DNA of 64,000 bases. Origin: Epiperipatus broadwayi. Its lineage: Eukaryota > Onychophora > Udeonychophora > Euonychophora > Peripatidae. Below the pieces are notes generated by a model. It saw only the letters and a list, made by a program, of their open reading frames with translations, did no database searches and was not told the DNA's origin. The position numbers were made by a program, and so were the translations under genes. This document shows, piece after piece, positions 36,210 to 47,808 of this stretch; position 1 is the stretch's first letter, and each line of letters starts with the position of its first letter. The stretch spans positions 1,737,336-1,801,335 of the forward strand of contig JAQFVV010000014.1 of NCBI GenBank assembly GCA_028023455.1, in the 5' to 3' direction.

Positions 36210-36987
36210 GAGTAGGCACTAGATGGCGATTTTATGCACAAGCCTTCTGGCATTCATTGATTACTCTAGCTAGCTGTGTGTGGCAATACGTATAGTGAGT
36301 TTTGACTTTATAACAAATTATTAAAAATATAACTTGTCAAAAAAAAAAAAATTAATATATCATATTATATTACAAAATCCATATATATAATTATATACAC
36401 AACTTTTCACATCTTCTTGTTTTTTTTAAATTATAGCTCCAACATAATAACTATATAAAATATACATTCTTTCTTTTTTTAAAAAAAAACTTGTTTATTC
36501 AAACTATAATTTTATTTTTCCTCCATAACAACGTTTCAACTATATTCTGTAGTCATTATCAAGTTCCCTTAAACAAAAAATAAAAAAACATAAAAATAAT
36601 AACACAAATAAATAAAATATTAATACTCACAAATATATATATATAATATTAAAAAAACCACAATAATATTACATCTACAAATATAATTATTTACCTCCCC
36701 TTTATTTAACTTTTTCTTTTAAAATACCTTTATAGTGTAATATTCTTCTTATATAATTTTATTATCTATTCTCTAATTCTTTACCCATTAACATTCCTTT
36801 TAATACCTTTTTATTCCTATATTATCTTATTTTTTTATCTTTATTTATTAACATTTTATTTAATACTGGTCAATGTATGTTTCCTCTTTTTTTATTCTCT
36901 CTTTAAATTTTTTAACACATTCCAATGGACATATATCAAAATGCTCATGTTTAAATTCCTTTTTATGAATATATATATATAGCAGAT

Positions 36988-38217
36988 AAAATTTTTACCA
37001 AGATAATTACAACTCGTCTACAGAGAACTTTGGATTTCCACCAACCAAGAGAACAAGCTGGATTTAAAAGTGGTTTTAGTGCAATAGATCATATCCAGGT
37101 ATTGAGAGAAATCATAGAAAGGACAAATGAATATGAGTTGTCATTATGTTTTGGATTTGTAGATTATGAAAAGGCATTCGATTCTATACACATTTCTTCA
37201 GTGATTAAAGCATTGGATCATCAAGGTATAGATCCAGGATATTGTCATATTTTAAAGAATATTTATAAAAATGCAACAGCAACAATTAGATTACATAATG
37301 ATACCGGAAAAATCAACATTGAGAAAGGTGTAAGGCAAGGTGACTCCATATCTCCAAAACTTTTTACAGCAGTGCTGCAAGAAGTATTTTGTGGATTAAA
37401 ATGGGAAACTAAAGGAATGAAAGTAAATGGAGAGTATTTAAGTCATTTAGATTTTGCAGATGATGTAGTTGTTTTTGCAAATAATGCTTCAGAGCTGCAG
37501 GAAATGTTGCAGGAGTTAGCAGATGAAAGTAGAAAAGTAGGAGTAAAGATAAATGTTAAAAAGACTAAAGTAATGTTTAATCGATTTGCTCAAAATATGA
37601 AAATAAAGATTGATTATGAAGAATTAGAAGAAGTTAACAGTTACAAATACCTAGGTCAGATTATTAATACAGATGGAAACATAATGGAGGAAATTAATCA
37701 TAGAATTAAACTTGGTCGGAGTGCTTTTGGTAGAAATAACTTGATACTAAAAGGAAATATGCCTATATGTTTGAAAAGAATGGTTTTTAACAAATGTGTT
37801 TTACCAGTTTTTACTTATGGATCTGAGACTTGGACACTTAATAGAAGAGCAATACAAAGACTTCAGACCACTCAAAGGAGTATGGAGAGATGTATGTTGG
37901 GAGTAATAAGAAGAGATTGAAAACGCAATGTATGGGTAAGACAACAAACAGGTGTTACTGACCTTATTGAAAAAATTAAAAGATTGAAATGGAGTTGGGC
38001 TGGACATATTGCTAGAAGAAATGATAATAGATGGACAATTGAAATTTTAAACTGGATTCCAAGAGATTGTAAAAGACCCAGAAAGAGACCACATGTGAGA
38101 TGGATGGATGAAATAAGAAAATGTGCAGGGGTGTTGTGGAAAAGAGAAGCTAAAGATCAGAGAAGATGGATTAAACTTGGAGAGACCTTCATCCTGCAGT
38201 GGATTGATAATGGTTGA
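36988..38217 (+). pseudogene. RTE-type reverse transcriptase, C-terminal two thirds, one in-frame stop
   Basis: The frame opens inside the fingers (KIFTKIITTRLQ) and continues through EQAGFKSGFSAIDHI, FVDYEKAFDS (motif A), GVRQGDSISPKLF (motif B), LDFADDVVVFA (motif C with the catalytic FADD), KYLGQII and YGSETWTL. A single TGA at 37918-37920 interrupts it. The same frame then continues with WAGHIARRNDN and RPRKRPHVRWMDEI to QWIDNG, the normal RTE end. All palm residues are present, so this is a young copy killed by truncation and one point mutation. Confidence 0.88.
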
Positions 38218-38228
38218 TGATGATGATG
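36988..38228 (+). mobile_element. 5'-truncated RTE-type LINE inserted in the PLE, 11-bp TSD
   Basis: Flanked by ATATAGCAGAT (36977-36987 and 38229-38239). Removing it restores PLE sequence matching the intact stretch around 42250-42280. The 3' end is a (TGA)n run (38214-38228), a hallmark of RTE-clade elements, which end in short tandem repeats instead of poly-A. The endonuclease and the reverse transcriptase N-terminus are absent. Confidence 0.9.
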
Positions 38229-38239
38229 ATATAGCAGAT

Positions 38240-38404
38240 TGTTTATCATATAAATGCTGCCTTAAACTAGTTTTTAATTTATTCTTACTTGTTCCTATAT
38301 AAGTCATATTTACATTACTTTTATAACAGTCCATACATTTAATTATATATACTGAATTCATACATTCTAAAATATCAATCTTATCATAATATTTATTAAG
38401 TCAC
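38240..38404 (-). pseudogene. PLE GIY-YIG endonuclease fragment, inverted copy
   Basis: Minus-strand frame with MNSVYIIKCMDCYKSN, then MTYIGTSKNKLKTSLRQHLY. These are the GIY (VYI), YIG and R/H helix motifs. It reads ILECMNSV across the junction with reverse transcriptase with no stop, unlike the near full-length copy. It is cut by the RTE insertion at 38239. Confidence 0.75.
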
Positions 38405-39480
38405 CCAAACATTGATATTGAAAAGCATTGTAAGCTTAATATTGTTAAAAATAAGATTATTAGGGCTATTAAGGTGTGTTCAAATGAATTGTTTTTTTAA
38501 AAATGAAATAAATAATATTAGGGAGGAATGTATTAAAAATGATTATCCTGAAAATATTGTAAAAAGATTGATATCTAATTATAATATTGAAAATATAAAA
38601 AGAAAAATTAAATTGAATAAAAATGGGGGAAATAAGAAAATGATTTATATAGGATTTAGTGTATCAAGGTATTTATTTATTTTTTAAAATTAAGAAATTT
38701 TTTAGGTATTTTAATAGAAGATATAATACATTAATTTGACTGGTTTATAAAAGGAAACAATGTTTGGGTGACTTAATAAATTATTAAGATAAGATTGATA
38801 TTTTAGAATGTATGAATTCAGTATATATAATTAAATGTAAGGATTGATATAAAAGTAATGTAAATATGACTTATATAGGAACAAATGAGAATAAATTAAA
38901 GACTAGATTAAGGTAGCATTTATATGATAAAAAATCTGCTATATATATTCATAAAAAGGAATTTAAACATGAAAATTTTGATATAAGGCCATTGGAATGT
39001 GTTAAAAAATTTAAAGAGAAAATAAAAAAAGAGGAAGCATATATTGATCAGTATAACCCAGTATTAAATAGAATGCTAATAAATAAAGATAAAAAAGTAA
39101 GATAATATAGGAATAAAAAGGTATTAAAAGGAATGTTAATAGGTAAAGATTTAGAGAATAGATAATAAAATTATATAAGAAGAATATTAAATTATAAAGG
39201 TATTTTAAAAGAAATAGTTAAATATAGGGAAGGAGGTAAATAATTATATTTGTAGATGTAATAATATTGTGGGTTTTTTTTTAATATTATATATATTTGT
39301 GATGTATTAATATTTTATTTATTTGTGTTATTGTTTTTATGTTTTTTTATTTTTTGTTTAAGGAACTTGATAATGACTACAGAATGTAGTTGAAACGTTA
39401 TGGAGGAAAAATAAATTATAGTTTGAATAAACAAGTTTTACAAAGAAAATGGAAGAATGTATATTTTATATATTTATTAT
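38405..39480 (+). pseudogene. PLE partial copy, RT C-terminus and GIY-YIG, plus strand
   Basis: Begins at the inversion junction with the end of the reverse transcriptase (KHCKLN-like, then NYNIENIKRKIKLNKNGG and MIYIGFSVSRYLF) and continues into a GIY-YIG segment with several stops, then the 3' untranslated region ending TAGTTGAAACG near 39390. Sequence matches 41745-42780 closely. Confidence 0.7.
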
Positions 39481-39879
39481 GTTGGAGCTATAATTTAAAA
39501 AGAACAAGAAGAAGTGAAAAGTTATGTATATAATTATATTTATATTTCATTTACTTGGATGGATTTTTTTTGAAGATTTGAAGATTATTATGGAAGAAGA
39601 TTATATGAATTATTGAAGATTATTTGAGTAGCAAGGTTGAAGAGATCAAGGAGAATTACATAATATAAACATTATTTGGTTGAAATAATTATTGTCTTTA
39701 TGATAAAAGATTTTTTTAAAAAAAAAATGGATCTGTTTATTGAGAATTTAAGAGAAAAGTTTATAAAAAGTTATATGAGCAATATGGATTTTAAAGAATG
39801 TATAAAATAGTTAATAAATGGGTGAAAAATAAGTTAAAGATCATTAAAATAATATTGAATATATATTTTTTTTTAATGT

Positions 39880-41834
39880 TTGAGTAATAATATAATACCT
39901 AAATTTTTAAAGTTAAATAAGTTTATAAAGATGTTTGGATATAAATTTGTAAAAAAAAAATGGGAAATAAAATTGTTAAAAAGAGAGATAAAATTAAAAT
40001 ATAAAAAGAAGGCTAAAGGTTTAAAAATAGTTAAGGATATATATAATGCCTTAGTGAGATGGATTATGATTGATGAAGAGAATGAATTAAAATATATATT
40101 TTTAAATAAGGCATATTATATGAAAAATAAGGTTTTAAAGAGGCATAATAAAAAATTTAATATTTTATTAGATAATAATAATTTTTTAAAATTATCATGA
40201 TAAATGTAATAATGAGAGTATGAAATATGATATTATTGATAAAAAAAAAATTGTTATTAATTTAACTGATAAAAAATTTTAATAATGAAGAATTGAAATT
40301 TTTAGAAAAAGGGTTAAAATCTGTACCAGAAAAATGTTAATATTAATAAACAAGATGATAGTCTGGACCAACTGGTTTAGCATGAAATACGTATATTGGT
40401 GATTATTTATCTTTTCAGCATATATGTGTTTAGGTGTATCAGTGTTATTAGATAGAGTGGAGAGAGGTGGGTGGTGTGAAAGTTTGTGCTCATATACCCT
40501 ATATTACATATATATAGCCACAGGTATATAACAAGCCTGTGTTTCAGTTAAACAAGTTATTGAGATTATGACAAAATTAAAAATGATTGAAAATAAATGT
40601 GATGGTTTGGATTATGATTGGAAAGATAAGGAATTTTTATTAAATAATTTGAGATATGAATTTAAAAATTTAGAATATGAATTAAAATATAATAGTAATG
40701 ATTATGTTAGAAGATATAAAGAATGGGATGTTGGTAAAAAAAATGTGTGAAAAATATAAAGATGTGTTTTTTTTAAGAGGGGATAAAACATCCAATATGG
40801 TTATTATGAATAAAGAAGAATATAATTATAAGATGTTAAATTTATTAGAAGATAAGTATTTTGAAAGAATTAATAAAGATGAAAGTATGAATATGAATAA
40901 AAGAATTAATAATATTGTTTCAGTAATGTATGAAAAAGATTTTATTGATAAACTGGAGATGATTAAATTAAAAAGAATGTATGTAAATTGTGCAAAAATA
41001 AAAGGTATTTCTAAAGTTCATAAGGAGGGTATTCCAATGAGACCAATTGTTAGTGGTATGTATTCATATTGTGAAAATGTATCTAAATGGTATATAATAA
41101 AATATTTAAAAGATATATGGGTTTATTTGAAAAAAATAATGTAAGTAATTCTATACAATTTATAAATAGATTAAAAATTTTTTTGAGAGAATAATTTTAA
41201 AAATATGGTTTTTGTTAAATTTGATGTTGTTTATATGTATACTAATATTGATCTTGAAATTGCAATTGATTATATTATTGATTTATATAGAAAAGATAAA
41301 AATATTAAAAACAAGATGGAAATTTATATTTTATATGAATTATTGATTATTTGTTGTAAAGATCTTATTTTTAGATATGGAGATAAATTTTATAAACAGA
41401 AACATGGATTAAGTATGGGAAATAGTTTGAATGTGTAATTTTGAAAAAGAATTTTTTAATAATGGTAAAAATAAGCCAATTTTTTATAATAGATATGTAG
41501 ATAATTATTTTTTGATTTTTTAATGGGAATGTTAGAAAAGCAAATAATTTTTAGGCTGTATATATTTACAAAAAATGATCAAATAAAGTTTACGATGGAA
41601 AAAGAAAATAACAATGTCATTGATTATATGGATATAAGAATTTTTAAAAAATTTGGAATGAATGAAATAATTTATATTGATACAACAGTATTTAGAAAGA
41701 ATACATATTTTAGATTAACTAATAATTGGTTCTCTGATATTGAAAAGCCTTGTAAGCTTAATATTGTTAAAAATAAGATTATTAGTGCTATTAAGGTGTG
41801 TTCAAATGAAATGTTTTTTTTAAAAATGAAATAA
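39880..41834 (+). pseudogene. PLE reverse transcriptase, broken, near full length
   Basis: Fragments in order: an N-terminal region (IIPKFLKLNKFIK ... KRHNKKFNILL), a 194-bp foreign insertion, then FFLRGDKTSNMVIMNKEEY, KGISKVHKEGIPMRPIVSG (PLE KVHK motif), KFDVVYMYTNIDLEIAI (motif A), KQKHGLSMGNSLN (motif B), RYVDNYFLIF near 41490-41520 (motif C with the second Asp changed to Asn) and IDYMDIRIFKKFG. Frameshifts separate most blocks. The same blocks appear intact in the PLE at 57694-59517. Confidence 0.8.
40355..40548. mobile_element. 194-bp insertion in PLE with 8-bp TSD
   Basis: The PLE coding sequence around NINKQ is interrupted; the flanks repeat TAAACAAG (40347-40354 and 40549-40556). 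The insert has no terminal inverted repeat I can see and no coding frame. An 8-bp TSD would suit hAT-like or other cut-and-paste elements, but the class is unknown. Confidence 0.6.
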
Positions 41835-41890
41835 ATAATATTAGGGAGGAATGTATTAAAAATGATTATTCTGAAAATATTGTAAAAAGA

Positions 41891-42349
41891 TTGATATCTA
41901 ATTATAATATTGAAAATAAAAAAAGAAAAATTAAATTGAATAAAAATGGGGGAAGTAAGAAAATGATTTATATAGGATTTAGTGTATCAAGGTATTTATT
42001 TTTTAAAATTAAGAAATTTTTTAGGTATTTTAATAGGAGATATAATACATTAATTTTCCTGGTTTATAAAAGGAAACAATGTTTGAGTGACTTAATAAAT
42101 TATTATGATAAGATTGTTATTTTATAATGTATGAATTCGGTATATATAATTAAATGTATGGGTTGTTATAAAAGTAATGTAAATAAGACTTATATAGGAA
42201 CAAGTAAGAATAAATTAAAGATTAGATTAAGGCAGCATTTGTATGATAAAAAATCTGCTATATATATTCATAAAAAGGAATTTAAACATGAAAATTTTGA
42301 TATAAAGCCATTGGAATGTGTTAAAAAATTTAAAGAGAGAATAAAATAA
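41891..42349 (+). pseudogene. PLE RT C-terminus and GIY-YIG endonuclease
   Basis: NYNIENKKRKIKLNKNGG to NYYDKIVIL ends at a TAA (42124-42126), and the same frame reopens at once with MNSVYIIKCMGCYKSN, KTYIGTSKNKLKIRLRQHLY, giving GIY, YIG and the R/H helix. In the two partial copies of this insertion the stop codon is GAA, so the stop is a point mutation in this copy. The frame ends early, at 42349, by a small deletion. Confidence 0.75.
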
Positions 42350-42786
42350 TAAATAAAGATAAAAAAGTAAGATAATATAGGAATAAAATGGTATTAAAAG
42401 GAATGTTAATAGGTAAAGATTTAGAGAATAAATAATAAAATTATACAAGAAGAATATTAAATTATAAAGAGATTTTAAAAGAAATAGTTAAATATAGGGA
42501 AGGAGGTAAATAATTATATTTGTAGATGTAATAATATTGTGGGTTTTTTTAATATTATATATATATATATATTTGTGATGTATTAATCTTTTATTTATTT
42601 GTGTTATTACTTTTATGTTGTTGTTTTTTTTTTATTTATTTAAATTTTTTATTTTTTGTTTTAAGGGAACTTGATAATGACTCCAGAATGTAGTTGAAAC
42701 GTTGTTATGGAGGAAAAATAAAATTATAGTTTGAATAAACAAGTTTTAAAAAGAAAATGGAAGAATGTATAATACATTTTATATAT
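42350..42786 (+). repeat. PLE 3' untranslated region
   Basis: Contains (TA)n near 42555, then TTGATAATGACTCC, AGAATGTAGTTGAAACG and an AATAAAATTATAG. The stem GACTAC/GTAGT followed by GAAAC (clear in the copy at 39371) resembles hammerhead stem II plus the second core box, but the first core box is not canonical. Confidence 0.6.
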
Positions 42787-42939
42787 TTACAAAATCCATT
42801 TAATAAAATATTTACTTCTAAATCTAAAGGATATTTATTTTAAAATAAAAAGACATAACAATTTGTTGTGAACAATGAGCCTACCTTTTAAATACCAGTG
42901 CATATATATCTACTTTAATAAATGACATAATAATACAAA

Positions 42940-44140
42940 AAGTGTTTTTAAGATGTTTACCTGCAATTATATTTTCTTACTTTTTGTATTTTTTATATGG
43001 GGAAAAATATGCTGGTAGATGTGTTAAATACAGTCCACATTTACGAAATGGTAATTTTTTTTTAAGAAGGTATAACTTATACAAATCCTCCAGATTAGTA
43101 GTTTTCTTTTTAAATTGCATATTTTTATGCAACTTTTTGCATTCTATTTCCAAATTTGCATTTAGAGCGTTGATTAAGAATGTAGCAGCAAATGCTTTGA
43201 AATGTATTTAGCATTTTTCTGAAATCTTGAAATCTAATCCTATCATCCTCTGCCTAAATGACAATTAATTCCTTTTATTGATTACATGACATTGTTTAGT
43301 ATAGCTACAAAGTCATCTGATATTCTTAATGTCAAATACTATTATTGTTTGAAATATATCATTTATTAGTTGATTTTCTCCTTGGAGATGAATAACTTGT
43401 TCAATAAACTGCCATATGTACTAAAATTATAAATCAATTCTGGTATAGATTTTTTTTTTTGAGTGTCTTATATAATTTTATTTAATTTTTTTAAATAATA
43501 GAATCATTTACCATTGTATTGCAACTTAACTGCCTTAATGCACAATATTGTGCAATGTCTTCAAAGCTAACATCGAAACTATTGCAAAACTCTTAAAATT
43601 GGTGATAATTTAATTCTTTCTATTTTGTGAATTTATTGTTTTAATGATTATATCAATTTTAAAAGTCTTGCACATATATTTTTCTAATATATACAATGTC
43701 ATTTTATATTAGTTATTTATATCAATTCTTTCTGATTTTTAATCATAACTTAAGTGCCAGCAATGAGTATAATAGACATTCTACGATTATGGAAAATCTT
43801 GACCATATTGCTTTTATTTTCTTTATACAATTCATTGGAATTATGGATGTGAGTTTTTCAATAATATTAAATTCCTTGTCAATACTATGAATCAATAAGG
43901 CATATTGAGCAATATCTATAGCATTGATGTTTTCATTCAAAGCCATAGAATAAAACTTAAAATTGACACATTAAACTTCCAAATATTTTTCCATGCATTT
44001 TATAGTTATATGAGTTTTCAAACGAGTGTATTTTTTTCATATCCAGCCCCCAAAAAGCTCTTTTTAATCATCTTAGACACAACTTGAGTCTCATTCAGAA
44101 GAAATGGTGGTTGTTGCATTCACTTATTACACAAAGGAAA
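42940..44140 (-). pseudogene. hAT transposase relic (GTF2IRD2/ZBED5-like)
   Basis: Minus-strand blocks in the right order for this hAT group: NETQVVSKMIKKSFLG, MALNENINAIDIAQYALLIH and SIDKEFNIIEKLTSIIPM (the DEST...DTAQL...LLSLVPM region), then HLQGENQLINDIFQTI with FDIKN, and NLEDLYKLYLLKK. The catalytic DEST reads NENI. Stops and frameshifts between blocks show an inactive old copy. No flanking hAT termini were identified. Confidence 0.65.
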
Positions 44141-44380
44141 TTCAATACCAATGGATTATGTGGATGTAGAAAAAATCAAATTGAAACATATAGTAATAAC
44201 TATTGAATCTATGATCACAGTGGCTGAATTGAAGATTTTAATAAAATCTCTATATATTTTTTTTTATGATACTTGTTAACAATTTAGATTATACATAAAA
44301 AAATTATACTCTAAATACAAAATTATTTTATGAGACATGTGTATTTTACAGAAACACATTTTTTTTTTTTCAGAATAATT

Positions 44381-44455
44381 TCTGGAGTTTGGTACAGTGG
44401 TAGAAAGGCAGGATTCTAGAGCTTAAAGTCTTTGGTTTGCAACCCAGCTCTCTCA
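44381..44455 (+). pseudogene. Weak tRNA-like segment
   Basis: A-box-like GGTACAGTGGTAGAA and B-box-like GGTTTGCAACCC spaced as in a tRNA, but no clear anticodon or acceptor stem. Possibly a tRNA-derived SINE relic. Confidence 0.35.
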
Positions 44456-45599
44456 TTTGTGAAAAACATTTTATGAACTCCCAAGGAATAAAGAAAATTG
44501 ATAATGTTTCAAAAGAATTTTGTTCAAGACAATTATTAAATATAAATATTTAGTTATATAGGATGGAATAACTGAAATTACATTGAATATAGAAATAGAA
44601 AATATATCACAGAAGTATTTTTTAGAAGCATAAATGGATCGGAAGTAATTTAGAGACAATGATGAAATAAAAGAATATTTTATTATAGTTTCAAAAATTG
44701 CCTTACAAGACCCTAAATTCTTGCATATATTTGATCAGCAGATATTTTGCCTCCTCTTTTGATTACTTTAAGTTTATTTTTTAAATGTTTGAATATTTTT
44801 CACTGCTATTATAAAGAAAAAATGTAAATGTGCTCCAGATTTCTGCAAAGGTTGCATTTGGGGATGATTGTTTTTTTTTTTCTTCTATGAATTGTATTTA
44901 TATGATCTGGAAAGTTCAAGTATGTTGCATTGAAACCAGAAATGACTTTGATCCTCCTCTTCCCTATGGCATGAGACACATATTGTCAATATTAGTGTAT
45001 TATCTTTCATATTTAAAGAACTATAATGTTGGCAGAGATCTTACATTTTAATTGTGAAGAAAATCAATGTATTTATGTTCAAGTGTCCAGTACCTTTGCA
45101 TGAAATGTTTGTTATTAATTCCAAACATTGTTGAAATTCGTGTTTCATTGATATCTGTATATAATTGGTGAAGTTTTCCAATAGGTGCACTTTCCCTGGA
45201 AAAAAAATTGTTTTAAGGTTTGGATTCTAGGATTGTTGCCCAATGTTTTGAAAACATGTGTGGCTTAACTGTTGGTGTTGCAGTGATTATTATTTCAACA
45301 TGATGTACAATTTTTTAATAGTTGATAGGAGTTTAACAATATTTTGAATATATATATATTTTATATATATATATATATATATATCCCCCCCCCCCCCCCC
45401 CCCCCTCCCAACCCAAATATATATATATATATATATATTAAGCATAAATCTAATCTAAGAGTATTAGGATATGCTTGCAGTTTTCTAATTGAGTTAGTAG
45501 CTGTTTTTTCTTCTAAGTTTTCTACATAGTGAATAAATTCTTGTGATGAATGATTTGAGGAAATAATTACTGGAATATCTATTTTTTTTTTTTTAGTAA
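44456..45599. other. AT-rich stretch with TA/C/TA microsatellite
   Basis: No gene. A run of TA repeats, then C18, then TA repeats spans about 45346-45440. The C tract sits exactly between two TA tracts. Confidence 0.5.
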
Positions 45600-46830
45600 T
45601 TTAACAAATTGATAAATGATACTATGGGGTATAATGAGAGGTATGCTTTTGCCAATGATGATATTGTATTTCTTATTATTGTGATTGTCAAATTGTTTTG
45701 TATGTGCTTTCACATTGCCATATAATTCAGGTGAAATGGAAATCCTGGTATCTTTACTGTTAAATATGTTGTAATTTTGCTTATATATGTATGCATATGT
45801 TTTTTTTTAGAATATTTTCATGGATTTTTACTTTTAATAAATAATAAAAATAGAGATTATATCCACATAAACAGAGATAACATTTATCTTTTGATGGCAG
45901 GAAAACTATTAGTAATTGAATATAAGATTAAACAATTTGATCATATATATATCCAGAACATGATTTGTCCAAATGGAAATCTTATATATATTTCTTTATT
46001 CCTTTAATACTATTAATAGTGTCTGGCGTTGTTTTGTTAACAATGTGATATTATTCATGTAGATGATGCAGAATATACTACATTTTAATATGGGTACTTA
46101 AATCCTTGAAAGTTCTTTTTCTATTACATTTAGCAATGGATTAATAGATATGACAAATAAGACCTGATTGAGGAACCTTGAGGAATTGATATTTCCCCAT
46201 TTAATGTTATTTATATTTGTCTATTTATTAATAAGTTTGTGATTAAGTATTCACTTAGTTTAGATATTGTTGTATTATTAATTGCATGTAGGAGATTGTC
46301 CATTGGTATTGCAATGAATTCTGGTTTTATGTCCAGCTGTATTACCATTAGTCTATTTTTAGCACTGTATACACTGTTGGTGACTGTTTTTGACAACATG
46401 GCTGTTCAGCCTGTTGATGAGCCTTTTTTTGCAAATTGTGCAGATGATAATGTTGATCATTTATTTTATTTGACAATACTTTAGGAGTGCCCATTCAACC
46501 CATAGATATCAGTCTAATTTTTATAATGTGGTTGGGGAAATGGGGTTTTTTTGCAGAAAGACACAAATGGTATTGAGTATAGGCTTCTTATTTTATTTAA
46601 CTTCCTTGATAAAAAATTGGCCATGTTCAAATGAAGTTTTTACATAAATTGAATTACATATGAGATCACATATTTTAGTATTGAACCAAATGTTATCTAG
46701 GCATTGTAATAAGTCCTGAGGTTTGAATGTATCTTGTATATTTGTAGTGCCAAAATATTTAGAAAATTCAAAAGCTTTTGTTATATTTAAGTTTTGCTCT
46801 TGTAGATTACCATATTTATCGTGTTGTCAG
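45600..46830 (-). pseudogene. LINE reverse transcriptase relic
   Basis: Minus strand, high to low coordinates: NITKAFEFSKYFGTTNIQD, LDIKPEFIAIPMDNLL, then NSSRFLNQVLFVISINPLL, which fits the LINE motif with QGDSLSPLLFVI...PL, and IIYMNNITLLTK, which fits the catalytic Y-M-D-D box with both Asp changed to Asn. A later block reads ISPELYGNVKAHTKQFDN. Frames shift between blocks. The order matches a LINE ORF2; clade not assigned. Confidence 0.5.
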
Positions 46831-46988
46831 CACTTTTTACTTTAAGCCAATAAACATCACATGACCACCTTTTATGCTTGTGTATAACTGTTTTTAAAAC
46901 AGGCAAAACTCACTATATATACAACAAGCTAGAGTAATCAATGGATGCCAGAAATCTTGTGCATAAAATCCCCATATAGTGCCTACTC

Positions 46989-47049
46989 ATCCACTATTTC
47001 CCCAGACTAGTTTCTGGCTTATGGCCTTCGTCAGTGAGGAGCCTTGGAT
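46989..47049 (-). ncRNA. Hammerhead ribozyme, type I, family 2, intact core
   Basis: Minus strand: CTGACGA, stem II GGC/GCC with loop CATAA, GAAA, palindromic loop CTAG and GTC. Proximal stem I TCCTCA pairs with TGGGGA. Distal stem I is partly disrupted. Confidence 0.78.
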
Positions 47050-47749
47050 CTGAGATCACACCACTTAGATCTTAGGGTCTAATGCAACCCTCCAGCAACC
47101 ACTTTTTATCTCCATTTAACTACAAAACTATGAGTCTTAAACTGAAAACACCTTAATATTTTCAGCCCAAGCTCATCAGCTTATATAGGCATATAAGTCT
47201 GAACCCAGTTCAGTACCTGTACATTTTGGTGTCTTTGGCTCATTAATAACCATAGCCACCAGTATCCTATTAGGCAGATTGGTTTTAAGCCAATAAACAT
47301 CACATGACCATCACCTCTTATGCTTGTGGATAACTGTCGTTAAAACAGGAAAAACTCACTATATATATATTGCCACACACAACAAGCCTTCTGGCATCCA
47401 TTGATTACTCTAGCTTGTTGTGTATGGCAATATATATATAGTGAGTTTTGCCGGTTTTAACAGGTTATACACAAGCATAAGAAGTGATGGTCATGTGATG
47501 TTTATTGACTTAAAACCAATCCTGCCTAATAGGATAGTGGTGGTTATGGTTATTAAAGAACCAAAGACACCAAAATGTATGGGTACTGAACTGGGTTTAG
47601 ATCCATATGACTATATAAGCTGATGGGCTTGGATTGAAAACATTAAGCTGTTTTAAGTTTAAGACTCATAGTTTTATAGTTAAATGGAGATAAAAGGTGT
47701 TTGCTGGAGGGTTGCATTCGATCCTAAGATCTAGGTGCAGTGCTCTCAG

Positions 47750-47808
47750 ATTCAAGGCTTCTCACTGATGAAGGCCATAAGCCAGAAACTAGTCTGGGGA
47801 TATTGGAT
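47750..47808 (+). ncRNA. Hammerhead ribozyme, type I, family 2, intact core
   Basis: CTGATGA, GGC/GCC stem II with loop CATAA, GAAA, CTAG loop and GTC. Proximal stem I TTCTCA pairs with TGGGGA using wobbles; distal ATTCAA pairs with TTGGAT. Confidence 0.8.

Larger units (their letters stand above)
35734..36303. mobile_element. Palindromic hammerhead element, family 2, 13-bp TSD
   Basis: Two arms of about 210-230 bp (roughly 35815-36040 and 36050-36290) mirror each other with few differences, and an extra 80 bp lies at the left. Each arm carries one hammerhead. The whole is flanked by an exact 13-bp direct repeat GACTTTATAACAA (35721-35733 and 36304-36316). No coding capacity. The same family forms the element at 46844-47903. 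Confidence 0.8.
36383..42786. mobile_element. Composite Penelope-like element with nested RTE, 13-bp TSD
   Basis: Bounded by TTACAAAATCCAT at 36370-36382 and 42787-42799. It contains three copies of one PLE: a minus-strand partial copy (36383-38404, interrupted by an RTE), a plus-strand partial copy (about 38405-39480) and a near full-length plus copy (about 39480-42786). The junction of the inverted copies is near 38404. Each 3' end carries TAGTTGAAACG followed by AATAAA-like sequence. Inverted 5' fragment plus direct tandem copies is the usual PLE insertion product. Confidence 0.85.

Noticed and set aside
45344-45529. Frame with poly-Pro and YIYIY
   Set aside because: Translation of the TA-C-TA microsatellite.
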